NCBI GenBank assembly: GCA_039184055.1
Contig: JBCDBH010000210.1
Span: 1 to 10,359 of the forward strand
From: JBCDBH01 sp039184055
GTDB lineage: Bacteria; Acidobacteriota; Thermoanaerobaculia; Multivoradales; J023
Reading direction: 5' to 3'
DNA: 10,359 nucleotides
This document shows positions 1 through 7,260 of this stretch, one piece after another. The notes under the pieces are model-generated. The model was not told the origin of the DNA. It searched no databases and saw only the letters and a program-made list of their open reading frames with translations. Every line of letters begins with the position of its first letter. Within the stretch, counting starts at the first letter, position 1. The translations under genes were made by a program, and so were the position numbers.

Positions 1-1
1 G

Positions 2-2320
2 CCACCCGGGTCGATGTCGAGCATGCGACGCACCAGATCGGCGATCGGCGCGAGCGGCACCACCGAGCAACAGCAAGAACGACTCGAGACCACCCTCGAC
101 ACCTTTCAGCTCGACCTCGGTAGCGAGCTGGTGCTCAACCTCGCCCAGCTCCTCGGGTTGGCCAGCGGTCGGATGAGCACCGACGACAGCCCCGAGCGTC
201 AACGCCGACGGATGCTCGAGGCCTTTCTCACCCTGTTGCTCGGCGCTGCCGAGGACCGACCGACCGTCTTGGTGGTCGAGGATCTGCACTGGGTCGATCC
301 CACCACCCTCGAAGCTCTCGGTCTGCTGATCGAACATGGCGCGGCGGTCCGTCTTTTCCTCTTCCTGACCTTTCGGAGCTACTTCCAGCCGCCCTGGCAG
401 CACCGCTCCCACGTGACCCAGCTCTCGCTCGGCCATCTGAGCACCACCGAAGCACGCGATCTGATCGATCGGCTGGCGGGCGATCAATATCTGCCCGCGG
501 CGGTGATCGAAGAAATCGTCGACCGCACCGACGGCGTGCCCTTGTTCATCGAAGAGATGACCAAGACCGTGCTCGAAACCGCCGAGCCGCTCACCGATAG
601 CGACACCGACAAGATCCGCTTCGAAGTGCCCGCCACCCTGCGCGACTCGATGACCGCGCGGCTCGATCGTCTCGGCGCGGCCAAAGAAGTCGCCCAGCTG
701 GCGGCGGTGATCGGTCGCGAGTTCTCCTACGCCTTGCTCGCCGAGGTGGCGCCTATCGAGCGTGGCCTGCTCGACGACGCACTCGATCAACTGGTGCAGG
801 CCGAGCTGATTTATCGCAAAGGCTTCGGATCCGCCAAAACGACGTATTTCTTCAAGCACGCTCTGATCCGCGACGCGGCCTATCAGCTGCTCTTGGCGAG
901 CCGGCGTCGGCAGATCCACGCCCGGGTCGCCGAGGTGCTCGAAGCCAGCTTTCCCGAGCTCACCGAACAAGAGCCCGAGCTCCTGGCGCACCATCTCGCC
1001 GCCGCGCGTCTGTTTCGTCCAGCGGTGCTCTACCGTCTCGCCGCCGGTCGTCGTGCCGCGGCGGGCTCGGCGCATCCCGAATCGCTCGGCCACTACCGCG
1101 CCGCCCTCGAGCTCCTCGACCAGCTCCCGGCCAACAGCGAGCGTGTTCCGCTCGACGTCGAAGCTCGGCTCGGTCTCGGCGCGGCGCTCATCGCCACGCA
1201 GGGCTACGGCGCCGAAGAGGCCGAACAGGTCTTCGAGCAGGCCGCCGAAGCCTGCAAAGAGCTCGGCGACACGCCGCTACGCTTCGCCGCCCTCGGCGGC
1301 CTGTGGATGACCCACCACATGCGTGGCGACTACGACAAAGCCCTGGACGACGGCGACGCCTTGCTCGCCGGCGCCGAGAAGGCGAACGATGCGACGATGC
1401 TCGCCGTCGCCCACGCCGTACGGGGCTGGTCGTACTTCAACCTGGCTCGTCTCAGCGACGCCCATAGCGAAGCCGGACGGGTCATCGCCCTCTATCGCCC
1501 CGATGAACATCACCCACAAATCAAAGCCCTGTTCGGGCACGACTACGGGCTGTGGGGACTCAACGTCCAGGTATGGATCCACCTCTACAGCGGCCGGCTC
1601 GACCAGGCGGTCCGCACTGGCGAACACGCTCTCGACGTCGTGCGTCGACTCACCGATCCCGGTGGCCATTGCCTCGCGCTCTCCATGGTCGGCGCCATGT
1701 GGGGCGAGCTGCTCGACATCGAACGCTGTGGTGAATTGATCGACGAGATGTGCGCGGTGGCGGCGCACAACGAATGGCCGTGGTGGCTGGTCATGGCGCG
1801 AGCCTCGGATGCCTGGGTGCGGATGAAACGCCGTCCGACCCTCGACGACGCGCGTCAGGACGAGCTCATCCGCGACATCCTCGGGGCGATCGAATTCGCC
1901 CGCTCGATCGGCCAAAAAGAAGCCATCCCCACCTGGAGCGACTTCGCCGCCGAAACCTATCTCTACTTCGGCAACACCGATGCCGCCTTCGCCATTCTCG
2001 AAGACGCCTTCGCGATCACCGAAACCGGTGTCGATCGCTTCAAGAACCCCGCGCTTTTGCGTCTACGCGCCCAGGCTCACTACCTCTCGGGTAACCACGA
2101 CAAGGCGCACGCCGATCTGCTCGCCGCGATCGAAGAGGCGCGGCGCGACGGCAGTCACCTCTACGCCCTACGCGCCGCCATGGCCCTCGTCTCGCTGACC
2201 CGTGAAGCCGACGTCGACCCGACCCTGGCGCTGCAGCTGCTCACCGATTCTCGCGCCGCCATGACCGGTGATCCGGCGCTCCCCGTCCTCCGCGAAGCCG
2301 ACACTCTGCTCGCGGGCTGA
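2..2320 (+). CDS. C-terminal part of a large signalling ATPase with TPR-like tail (5' end outside window)
   Basis: The frame is open to the left edge, so the ATG at 14 is probably internal. Counting from that ATG, residues 82-100 hold a Walker B segment (LVVEDLHWVDPTTLE). It is followed by the TFRSYFQPPW stretch (119-128), a DGVPLFIEEMTK segment, and a helical region with AAVIGREFSY and FKHALIRDAAYQ. This series is typical of the AAA/STAND-like ATPase module found in class III adenylate cyclase fusions, some Ser/Thr kinases and MalT/LuxR-type regulators. The rest, to residue 768, is a run of Ala/Leu-rich helical hairpins that looks like degenerate TPRs for protein contacts. The Walker A loop and any cyclase or kinase domain would lie upstream and are not visible, so the output activity is unknown. 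The protein is probably cytoplasmic, as no membrane segment is seen. It converges on tspO. Family placement is firm; the exact fusion partner is not. Confidence 0.85.
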   Translation, partial: PPGSMSSMRRTRSAIGASGTTEQQQERLETTLDTFQLDLGSELVLNLAQLLGLASGRMSTDDSPERQRRRMLEAFLTLLLGAAEDRPTVLVVEDLHWVDPTTLEALGLLIEHGAAVRLFLFLTFRSYFQPPWQHRSHVTQLSLGHLSTTEARDLIDRLAGDQYLPAAVIEEIVDRTDGVPLFIEEMTKTVLETAEPLTDSDTDKIRFEVPATLRDSMTARLDRLGAAKEVAQLAAVIGREFSYALLAEVAPIERGLLDDALDQLVQAELIYRKGFGSAKTTYFFKHALIRDAAYQLLLASRRRQIHARVAEVLEASFPELTEQEPELLAHHLAAARLFRPAVLYRLAAGRRAAAGSAHPESLGHYRAALELLDQLPANSERVPLDVEARLGLGAALIATQGYGAEEAEQVFEQAAEACKELGDTPLRFAALGGLWMTHHMRGDYDKALDDGDALLAGAEKANDATMLAVAHAVRGWSYFNLARLSDAHSEAGRVIALYRPDEHHPQIKALFGHDYGLWGLNVQVWIHLYSGRLDQAVRTGEHALDVVRRLTDPGGHCLALSMVGAMWGELLDIERCGELIDEMCAVAAHNEWPWWLVMARASDAWVRMKRRPTLDDARQDELIRDILGAIEFARSIGQKEAIPTWSDFAAETYLYFGNTDAAFAILEDAFAITETGVDRFKNPALLRLRAQAHYLSGNHDKAHADLLAAIEEARRDGSHLYALRAAMALVSLTREADVDPTLALQLLTDSRAAMTGDPALPVLREADTLLAG

Positions 2321-2337
2321 TCCGCCTGTTCGAGCGA

Positions 2338-2522
2338 CTAGCCCGTGTGTCTCACCAAACGTCGTAGCGAGGCGTGAAAACGTGCGTGAGATCTGGGCAG
2401 CGCAGGGATGAGCGACCGGAGGCGTACCCAAAGGTACGTCGAGGGAGCGAAGAGCGAGCACGCCCAGAGATCGCGTGCGTTTTCGCGCCGCAGCCGGCGG
2501 GCTGGTGAGACATGCGGGCTAG
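2338..2522. repeat. Large concentric interrupted palindrome between convergent genes
   Basis: Three pairs of inverted arms share one centre near 2430. The outer arms are 2338-2357 and 2503-2522 (18 of 20 positions complementary). The middle arms are 2371-2398 and 2462-2489 (22 of 28, with several mismatches that would be G-U pairs in RNA). The inner arms are 2423-2428 (cgtacc) and 2433-2438 (ggtacg), perfect, around a 4-base loop. A symmetrical 13-base gap separates the outer and middle arms on each side. The right outer arm overlaps the tspO stop codon (TAG at 2521-2519 on the minus strand). It could act as a bidirectional transcription end for the two convergent genes, or be one copy of a dispersed extragenic repeat or small non-autonomous element. 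I do not recognise it as a named family. No protein-coding signal is seen in it. Confidence 0.75.
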
Positions 2523-3004
2523 CCCGGTGTCGGGCCGTTGAGCTGCCAAATCCGTAGCGTCAACGCCGCCGCGAAGCTCACCCAAAACAGATAAGGCACG
2601 AGCAACCCCATCGCCGGGCGGCTCCACCGAGCGAAGAGCACCATCGTCACCACGATCGCCACGAACAACACGGCAATCTCGATAAACGCCCAATCTGGTC
2701 GACGGAGCGAAAAGAAAATCCACGACCACGCCGCGTTGAGCGCAAGCTGCACCCCCCACGCCACGAACGCCCAGCGCGCCGGACCCACACCGCCAGCCCG
2801 TCGCCACACCAGAAACGCCGCCACCGCGATCATGATGTAGAGCACCGTCCACACCGGCCCGAACAACCAATTCGGTGGCGTCCAGGGCGGCTTGTCCAAT
2901 CCGGCGTACCAGGCACCGGGACTCGTCACCAGCGCCCCGAAGGCCGAGGTCAGGACCACCAGGAGAAGAAAAACAGCGAGAGCGATGATGTCGCGGCGTT
3001 TCAT
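2519..3004 (-). CDS. tspO: TspO/MBR family membrane protein (tryptophan-rich sensory protein)
   Basis: This 161-residue protein has about five predicted membrane helices (roughly 6-27, 46-67, 77-99, 105-124, 131-153), the usual size and layout of the family. Family motifs are plain: KPPWTPP with LFGPVWTVLY (38-56), ALNAAWSWIFF (88-98) and the C-terminal PYLFW...RIWQLN (137-156). Threonine 149 sits where many members have asparagine in the last motif. TspO proteins bind porphyrins or related tetrapyrroles and modulate oxygen- or stress-dependent responses in some bacteria; the role here is not shown. The frame stays open upstream inside the kinase gene, but the conserved protein starts at MKRRD. 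That ATG follows a GAGG Shine-Dalgarno spanning the kinase stop codon, with 6 bases between. With only 8 bases between the genes, tspO is the last gene of the kinase operon and probably translationally coupled. Confidence 0.93.
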   Translation of the reverse strand: MKRRDIIALAVFLLLVVLTSAFGALVTSPGAWYAGLDKPPWTPPNWLFGPVWTVLYIMIAVAAFLVWRRAGGVGPARWAFVAWGVQLALNAAWSWIFFSLRRPDWAFIEIAVLFVAIVVTMVLFARWSRPAMGLLVPYLFWVSFAAALTLRIWQLNGPTPG

Positions 3005-3012
3005 CGTCGGCC

Positions 3013-4974
3013 TCAGCCCAGAGCCTCGACCACGTCGGCGGGCACCCACGTGTCGACTTTCGCTTGCAGCTCGTGGAGACGGAACGGCTTGGTGAGCCAA
3101 TCGTCCATCCCGGAGTCGAGACACGCCTGGTGGTCTTCGCGAAACGCATGGGCGGTCACCGCGACGATCGGGCAACGGGGACGATGCAGACGCGCTTCGA
3201 GCGCCCGGATCCGGCGCGCGGTTTCGAAGCCGTCGATCCCGGGCAACATACAGTCGAGCAAGATGAGGGTAAATCGCTTGTTCTCGAGCTCGTCGAGCGC
3301 GGCTTCACCACGATCGACGACCACGGCTCGATGACCGAGAATCTGCAGCTGCTGATCGAAGAGGTTGCGATTGAGCTCGTTGTCTTCGACGACGAGAATT
3401 TCGGTCGCGGGCGGCAGACTCGCCAAGGCCTCTTGGACCACGTCGAGCTCGACTCGTTGTCCTTCATGCGGCTCGATTTCGATCATGCTCGACTCCTCGA
3501 CTCGGTCCAACGAAGCGACATCGAACCCTGCGGCCGACGTCGACGGAACATCCCGTGCCTCCACGGGCGGCTGGGGTGACGGCTCTTCGGCCACCTCCGG
3601 CACTGGGTTCTCACGCTCGACGATCATGAACGGCAAGACGAACGTAAACACGCTCCCCGCGCCACGTTCGGTCTCGACCTCGAGACTCCCACCCATGGCG
3701 GACACGATCCGCCGACAGATGGTCAAGCCGAGACCCGCGCCGTCCCGGGGCTCGGCCGAACCCTGAGTAAAAGGCTCGAAGACCCGTTCGACCATGCCGG
3801 CATCGATACCGGTGCCGGTATCGCTGACCGCGAATCGCAATTCTGCTCGATCGCCAAGAAGTCTTTCGCTACTGACCTGAATATGGATCGCATCGGCGCT
3901 CGCGTGTTTGAGCGCGTTGCCGATCAAGTTGATCAGCACCTGACGCAAACGCCCGCTATCTCCCAGCACATGCTCGGGAGTCCCGGTGGTCACCGCTCCC
4001 GACAGGGCGATCTGTCGATCGAGCGCCCGAGGCTGGAAGAGGTCGACCAAGCTCGTCACCACAGCCCGTGGCGAAAATACCGCCAGCCTCAGGCTCACCG
4101 TGTCGTCTTCCCAGCGCGCCAAATCGAGCACGTCGTCGATCAGACTGAGCAGCAGATCGGCCGCGTCGTGCATCGCCGCAACCGTCCGCTTGCGCTCACC
4201 GAGCGAGATCCGTGGTTGTTCGAGCTGTTCGGAAAGTCCGACGATACTGGTCAACGGGGTGCGCAGCTCGTGGCTCATATGGGCGAGAAAACGCGTTTTG
4301 GCTCGGCTCGCCTCCTCGGCGTCATCGCGTGCCGTGGCGAGCTGTTCGGCGTTGAGCTCGAGCATACGCCGCTGGGCGAGAAAATCGAGCTGATGTCGAC
4401 GATTGCTCGCGCTCTGCACGACGATGTAAACGAGATAGATCAGGCCGGCGAGCGCGAGCGGCATCGCGCCCGCATCACCCAAACGCGCCAGCGCCACCGC
4501 CGAGGGCAGCAAGATGACCATGCAATAGACAAAGAGCAGACGACGATAGTGACTGTAGATGAAAATCGCCGCGCCGATGAAATAGCCATCGAGCAACAGC
4601 ACGAGCAGCGACGACCAGGCGAGACCGTCACGCGCCACCACCAGCATCGACGCCACGCCCCACAAGCCACCGGCGAGGATCAACAACACCGCGAACCCGC
4701 GACGCCAGCGCCGCGGCGAGTCATACAGTCGATCGATCGCGACGATCCACCAGCCGCGCAGCACCGCCACCACGGCCGTGGCGATCGTCAACGACCAAAA
4801 CCACGCCGCCTGCTCGCTGGCAAAGCGGGTACCGAAGCCGACCATGAAGAAAGCGACGACATACATCGGCACCCCGGACAAGGCCATGCTCGCCACGCGA
4901 CGATCGGCCTGGGCGGCAAGATGCTTACCTTCCACGGCATCGGCGAGCAAACGTTCGGTGGTCGTCGACATCAT
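3013..4974 (-). CDS. Membrane hybrid sensor histidine kinase, downstream paralogue
   Basis: This 653-residue protein has an N-terminal membrane sensor of about six helices (residues ~33-190) with only short loops, so no sizeable periplasmic domain. A coiled-coil linker (~195-228) follows. The HisKA domain has the phospho-accepting His235 in HMSHELRTP. HATPase_c has Asn353 (N box), the DTGTG G1 box (385-389), FEPF (399-402) and the GAGLG G2 box (412-416). A Pro/Glu-rich linker of about 75 residues leads to a receiver domain with Glu530/Asp531, phospho-acceptor Asp574, Thr607 and Lys629. All catalytic residues are intact. No HPt domain is present. The frame is open back to 5013, but the ATG at 4974 forms an ATGA overlap with the upstream kinase's stop and has a GGTGGG stretch just before it; the next ATG at 4971 is equally possible. 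The signal sensed is unknown. Confidence 0.94.
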   Translation of the reverse strand: MMSTTTERLLADAVEGKHLAAQADRRVASMALSGVPMYVVAFFMVGFGTRFASEQAAWFWSLTIATAVVAVLRGWWIVAIDRLYDSPRRWRRGFAVLLILAGGLWGVASMLVVARDGLAWSSLLVLLLDGYFIGAAIFIYSHYRRLLFVYCMVILLPSAVALARLGDAGAMPLALAGLIYLVYIVVQSASNRRHQLDFLAQRRMLELNAEQLATARDDAEEASRAKTRFLAHMSHELRTPLTSIVGLSEQLEQPRISLGERKRTVAAMHDAADLLLSLIDDVLDLARWEDDTVSLRLAVFSPRAVVTSLVDLFQPRALDRQIALSGAVTTGTPEHVLGDSGRLRQVLINLIGNALKHASADAIHIQVSSERLLGDRAELRFAVSDTGTGIDAGMVERVFEPFTQGSAEPRDGAGLGLTICRRIVSAMGGSLEVETERGAGSVFTFVLPFMIVERENPVPEVAEEPSPQPPVEARDVPSTSAAGFDVASLDRVEESSMIEIEPHEGQRVELDVVQEALASLPPATEILVVEDNELNRNLFDQQLQILGHRAVVVDRGEAALDELENKRFTLILLDCMLPGIDGFETARRIRALEARLHRPRCPIVAVTAHAFREDHQACLDSGMDDWLTKPFRLHELQAKVDTWVPADVVEALG

Positions 4975-6836
4975 CCACCCACCGAATGTCGAACCGGTTC
5001 GGCCAGCAGCCATTGATCGACCTTAGCGGCCAGCTCGTGCATACGAAACGGCTTGGTGAGCCAATCGTCCATCCCCGCCGCCAAGCACCGCTGCTGGTCG
5101 TCCGGAAAGGCGTTGGCGGTCACCGCGACGATCGGCGTCCGTGATCGCTCTCGACGCTCTTCGAGCAGGCGCAGCCGGCGAGCGGTTTCGTAGCCGTCGA
5201 TTCCCGGCATCATGCAATCGAGCAGAATCAGGCCATAGGCTCGATTCGCGACCTCCTCCAGCGCCTCTTCACCCGAGCTCACCGCCACGGATCGGCGACC
5301 GAGCATCTCGAGCTGCTGGAGAAATAGGGTGCGGTTGAACTCATTGTCTTCGACCACCAAGATCTCTCCTCGCGCCGTGACCGTCACGGAATCATCCGGT
5401 TCCGTCCGTTCTCGACTTTCACATCCGGCATCGGCGAGCGGCAGAAGAACGACGAACGAGAACACGCTGCCGCCACCGGCGACGCTGTCGAGCGCGAGCT
5501 CGCCGCCCATCGCCATGACGATCCGGCGGCAAATCGACAAACCGAGTCCGACACCGTCGCCGACCCGCGCGACACCCTGGACAAAAGGCTCGAAGATCTG
5601 TGCAGCGAGCTCGGGATCGACACCCTTACCGTCGTCCCGCACCTGGAAGCGAAGCGCCACCTCACCGTCGTCACGCGTCTCCACCCGATCCACCCGCACA
5701 TCGATCGTGGTCGCTTCGGTGTGCTTGAGCGCGTTGCCGATCAGGTTGATCAAGACCTGGCGTAGACGACCGGCATCGCCCGTGACCCGTGCCGGCACCG
5801 CTTCGTCGACCGCACCGGTCAACGCGACCCCCTGTTGGACGGCACGCGGGTGAAACAGGGCGACCAGGCTATCGACCATCGCCCGCGGCTCGAGCGGCGC
5901 GGGTCGCAGGGCGATCGAGCCGTCTTCCGAGCGCGCCAGATCGAGCACATCGTCGATCAAGCTGAGCAGCAGATCGGCCGCGTCGTGCATCGCCGCGACC
6001 ATGCGTCGACGCTCGTCGAGCGAGACGAGTGGCTGATCGAGCTGCTCGGAAAGCCCCACGATGCTGGTCAAGGGCGTGCGCAACTCGTGACTCATCTGCG
6101 CCAAGAAACGAGTCTTGGCGCGGTTCGCCTCGTCGGCGGCCTCACGCGCTCGGTCGGCGGCGTCACGCGCTTCGCCGAGTGCTACCGCGTGGAGCTCGAG
6201 CAAGCGGCCGCGAGCGAGAAATTGCCAACGCTGGCGATGATTGGCCAACCCTTGCACCACCAAATAGGTTAGATAGAGCGACCCACCGATCACCAAGACG
6301 ACTCCGGCGCGCGAATCGACCACCACCAACGCCCCCAGCGTCGGCAATACGAGCGCGGCACAATAGATCAGGAACAGAGAGCGATCATGATGATAAACAA
6401 ATATCGATGCGCTCGCGAAAAAGCCCACGATCAACATGGCGAGCAGGCTGTCCGAGGTGATGTCGTAACGCAGCACGCTCATCATCGCGGCCATCCCCAA
6501 CATGGCGCCGGCCAGATGGAGCTGCATCGCGAAACCCCAACGCCAACGGATCACATGCCGCTCGTAGAGACGATCGAAGCGCAGCAACCACCAGCCTCGG
6601 AGCATCGCGAGGACCACCGAAACCGTCATCAATCCCCAGAAAAACCCGGGCAGATCCTTGGGCAAGTCCGTACCGACACCGACCAGGCCGAGCGCCAGGA
6701 CATACGCCGGCACGCCGGGTAGCGACCAGCGCGCCGCTTCTCGATCCGCCTGACGCTTGAGGCACTCGCGTTCAACGGGATCGGCGAGCAGCGAATCCAC
6801 TCTCTCGACGAGCCCGGTCTCCTGATCCACAGCCAT
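4971..6836 (-). CDS. Membrane hybrid sensor histidine kinase, upstream paralogue
   Basis: This 621-residue protein has the same architecture as its downstream neighbour. About six membrane helices (~41-196) share landmarks with the other copy: GVPxYV, LRGWW followed by DRLY, and an LFLIYCA-like helix. A longer Ala/Arg/Glu coiled coil (~212-242) precedes HisKA. The catalytic His250 lies in QMSHELRTP. HATPase_c shows Asn368, DDGKG (401-405), FEPF (415-418) and GVGLG (428-432). The receiver domain has Glu496/Asp497, Asp540, Thr573 and Lys595. The linker between kinase and receiver is only about 25 residues, some 50 shorter than in the paralogue. The chosen ATG has a GGGGGAAG ribosome binding site a few bases upstream; the frame is open to 6875 but nothing supports that start. 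It is the first gene of the operon and runs divergently from the TonB receptor gene. Confidence 0.94.
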   Translation of the reverse strand: MAVDQETGLVERVDSLLADPVERECLKRQADREAARWSLPGVPAYVLALGLVGVGTDLPKDLPGFFWGLMTVSVVLAMLRGWWLLRFDRLYERHVIRWRWGFAMQLHLAGAMLGMAAMMSVLRYDITSDSLLAMLIVGFFASASIFVYHHDRSLFLIYCAALVLPTLGALVVVDSRAGVVLVIGGSLYLTYLVVQGLANHRQRWQFLARGRLLELHAVALGEARDAADRAREAADEANRAKTRFLAQMSHELRTPLTSIVGLSEQLDQPLVSLDERRRMVAAMHDAADLLLSLIDDVLDLARSEDGSIALRPAPLEPRAMVDSLVALFHPRAVQQGVALTGAVDEAVPARVTGDAGRLRQVLINLIGNALKHTEATTIDVRVDRVETRDDGEVALRFQVRDDGKGVDPELAAQIFEPFVQGVARVGDGVGLGLSICRRIVMAMGGELALDSVAGGGSVFSFVVLLPLADAGCESRERTEPDDSVTVTARGEILVVEDNEFNRTLFLQQLEMLGRRSVAVSSGEEALEEVANRAYGLILLDCMMPGIDGYETARRLRLLEERRERSRTPIVAVTANAFPDDQQRCLAAGMDDWLTKPFRMHELAAKVDQWLLAEPVRHSVGG

Positions 6837-6972
6837 GACTTCCCCCGATCGCACGCGCGATAAAACAAGGTCCACGGGCTATGAATATCGAGTGGTCGAG
6901 CCGGCCGATGCTCGGTCACGAGTCGGTTCGATCGCCACTCCGGATTCCGCGTCAGTCACGGAAACCGAGCCA

Positions 6973-7098
6973 TCACATTGTGGGGGTGTGTGAGTTCCCC
7001 TTCCCGAACAGGACGAAAAGCCATTCGTCCTCGGAGCCGTGAATGATCACCGAAGCATCCCCAATCGGCTGGTCGCGATCATGTGACCGCGTGATCAT
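6973..7098 (-). CDS. Possible 41-residue small ORF (doubtful)
   Basis: An ATG at 7098 on the minus strand opens 41 codons ending in TGA at 6975-6973. A purine-rich GGGAAGA lies about 8-10 bases upstream of the ATG. By eye about 30 of 41 third codon positions are G or C, which is weakly coding-like for this genome. The peptide is polar with a short hydrophobic WLFVLFG stretch and resembles no family I know. It lies between the kinase operon and the receptor gene on the kinase strand. It may equally be a chance frame within the regulatory region. Confidence 0.15.
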   Translation of the reverse strand: MITRSHDRDQPIGDASVIIHGSEDEWLFVLFGKGNSHTPTM

Positions 7099-7100
7099 TC
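7041..7100. promoter_or_regulatory. Inverted-repeat pair in divergent promoter region, possible operator
   Basis: The sequence gaatgatcac (7041-7050) recurs as its exact reverse complement gtgatcattc (7091-7100), 40 bases apart. Inside the interval a GATCA-N10-TGATC dyad (7077-7081 and 7092-7096) shares the right-hand copy. Two oppositely oriented copies of one site between divergent genes suggest binding of a regulator, or a loop in the DNA. No known consensus is matched. Confidence 0.35.
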
Positions 7101-7186
7101 GAAATTCTTCCCGCTCCGAGACTTTCTTACCATAGCTTTTGGCCAACCGGCAACGCGGCTGACTGCGCAATCGAGCATCTGCTAGT

Positions 7187-7246
7187 CTTTGTCCTTACCG
7201 TGACAAAGGATCAGATCCTTTTCAGCACGGCACTTCCTTTGAAAGG
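7187..7246 (+). promoter_or_regulatory. Overlapping hairpins in the leader of the TonB receptor gene
   Basis: Three short perfect dyads lie in a row: ctttgtc/gacaaag (7187-7193 and 7202-7208, 8-base loop), aaaggatc/gatccttt (7205-7212 and 7214-7221, one central base) and ccttt/aaagg (7236-7240 and 7242-7246). The first two share 7205-7208, so an RNA could form only one of them at a time. In addition, gatcag (7209-7214) is complementary to ctgatc (7255-7260), directly before the ATG, which gives an alternative pairing that would mask the start. The middle dyad might instead be a protein-binding site. Whether this segment is transcribed is not known. Confidence 0.35.
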
Positions 7247-7260
7247 TGCACATCCTGATC

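Larger units (their letters stand above)
6837..7260. other. Divergent intergenic region between kinase operon and TonB receptor gene
   Basis: This 424-base gap must hold promoters for both directions, and it is visibly less GC-rich than the flanking genes. I could not identify a convincing -35/-10 pair for either direction. It contains an exact 10-bp inverted repeat (7041-7050 and 7091-7100), a GATCA-N10-TGATC dyad (7077-7096), an 8-bp palindrome TTGGCCAA (7139-7146) and a cluster of hairpins just before the receptor start (7187-7246). No RNA gene was recognised. Confidence 0.6.

Noticed and set aside
14..16. ATG at 14 as the true start of the first gene
   Set aside because: The frame is open to the edge and the Walker A loop expected before the Walker B motif is missing, so the gene must begin outside the window.
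3005..3175. N-terminal extension of tspO by 57 codons
   Set aside because: It is an Arg-rich out-of-frame reading of the kinase receiver domain; the family's first helix starts right after the ATG at 3004, which has its own ribosome binding site.
4975..5013. N-terminal extension of the downstream kinase into the upstream gene
   Set aside because: The ATGA overlap at 4974-4971 with a G-rich ribosome binding site is a more typical operon junction.
3883..5016. A 377-codon open frame antisense to the downstream kinase
   Set aside because: Gln/Arg/His-rich low-complexity translation with no recognisable domain; the opposite strand has all histidine kinase motifs.
6837..6875. N-terminal extension of the upstream kinase
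   Set aside because: The ATG at 6836 has a good Shine-Dalgarno, whereas the upstream start has none visible.
7228..7243. Sigma-54-like cGGCACttcctTTGAa before the TonB receptor gene
   Set aside because: The essential -12 GC is GA here, and transcription would start only a few bases before the ATG.
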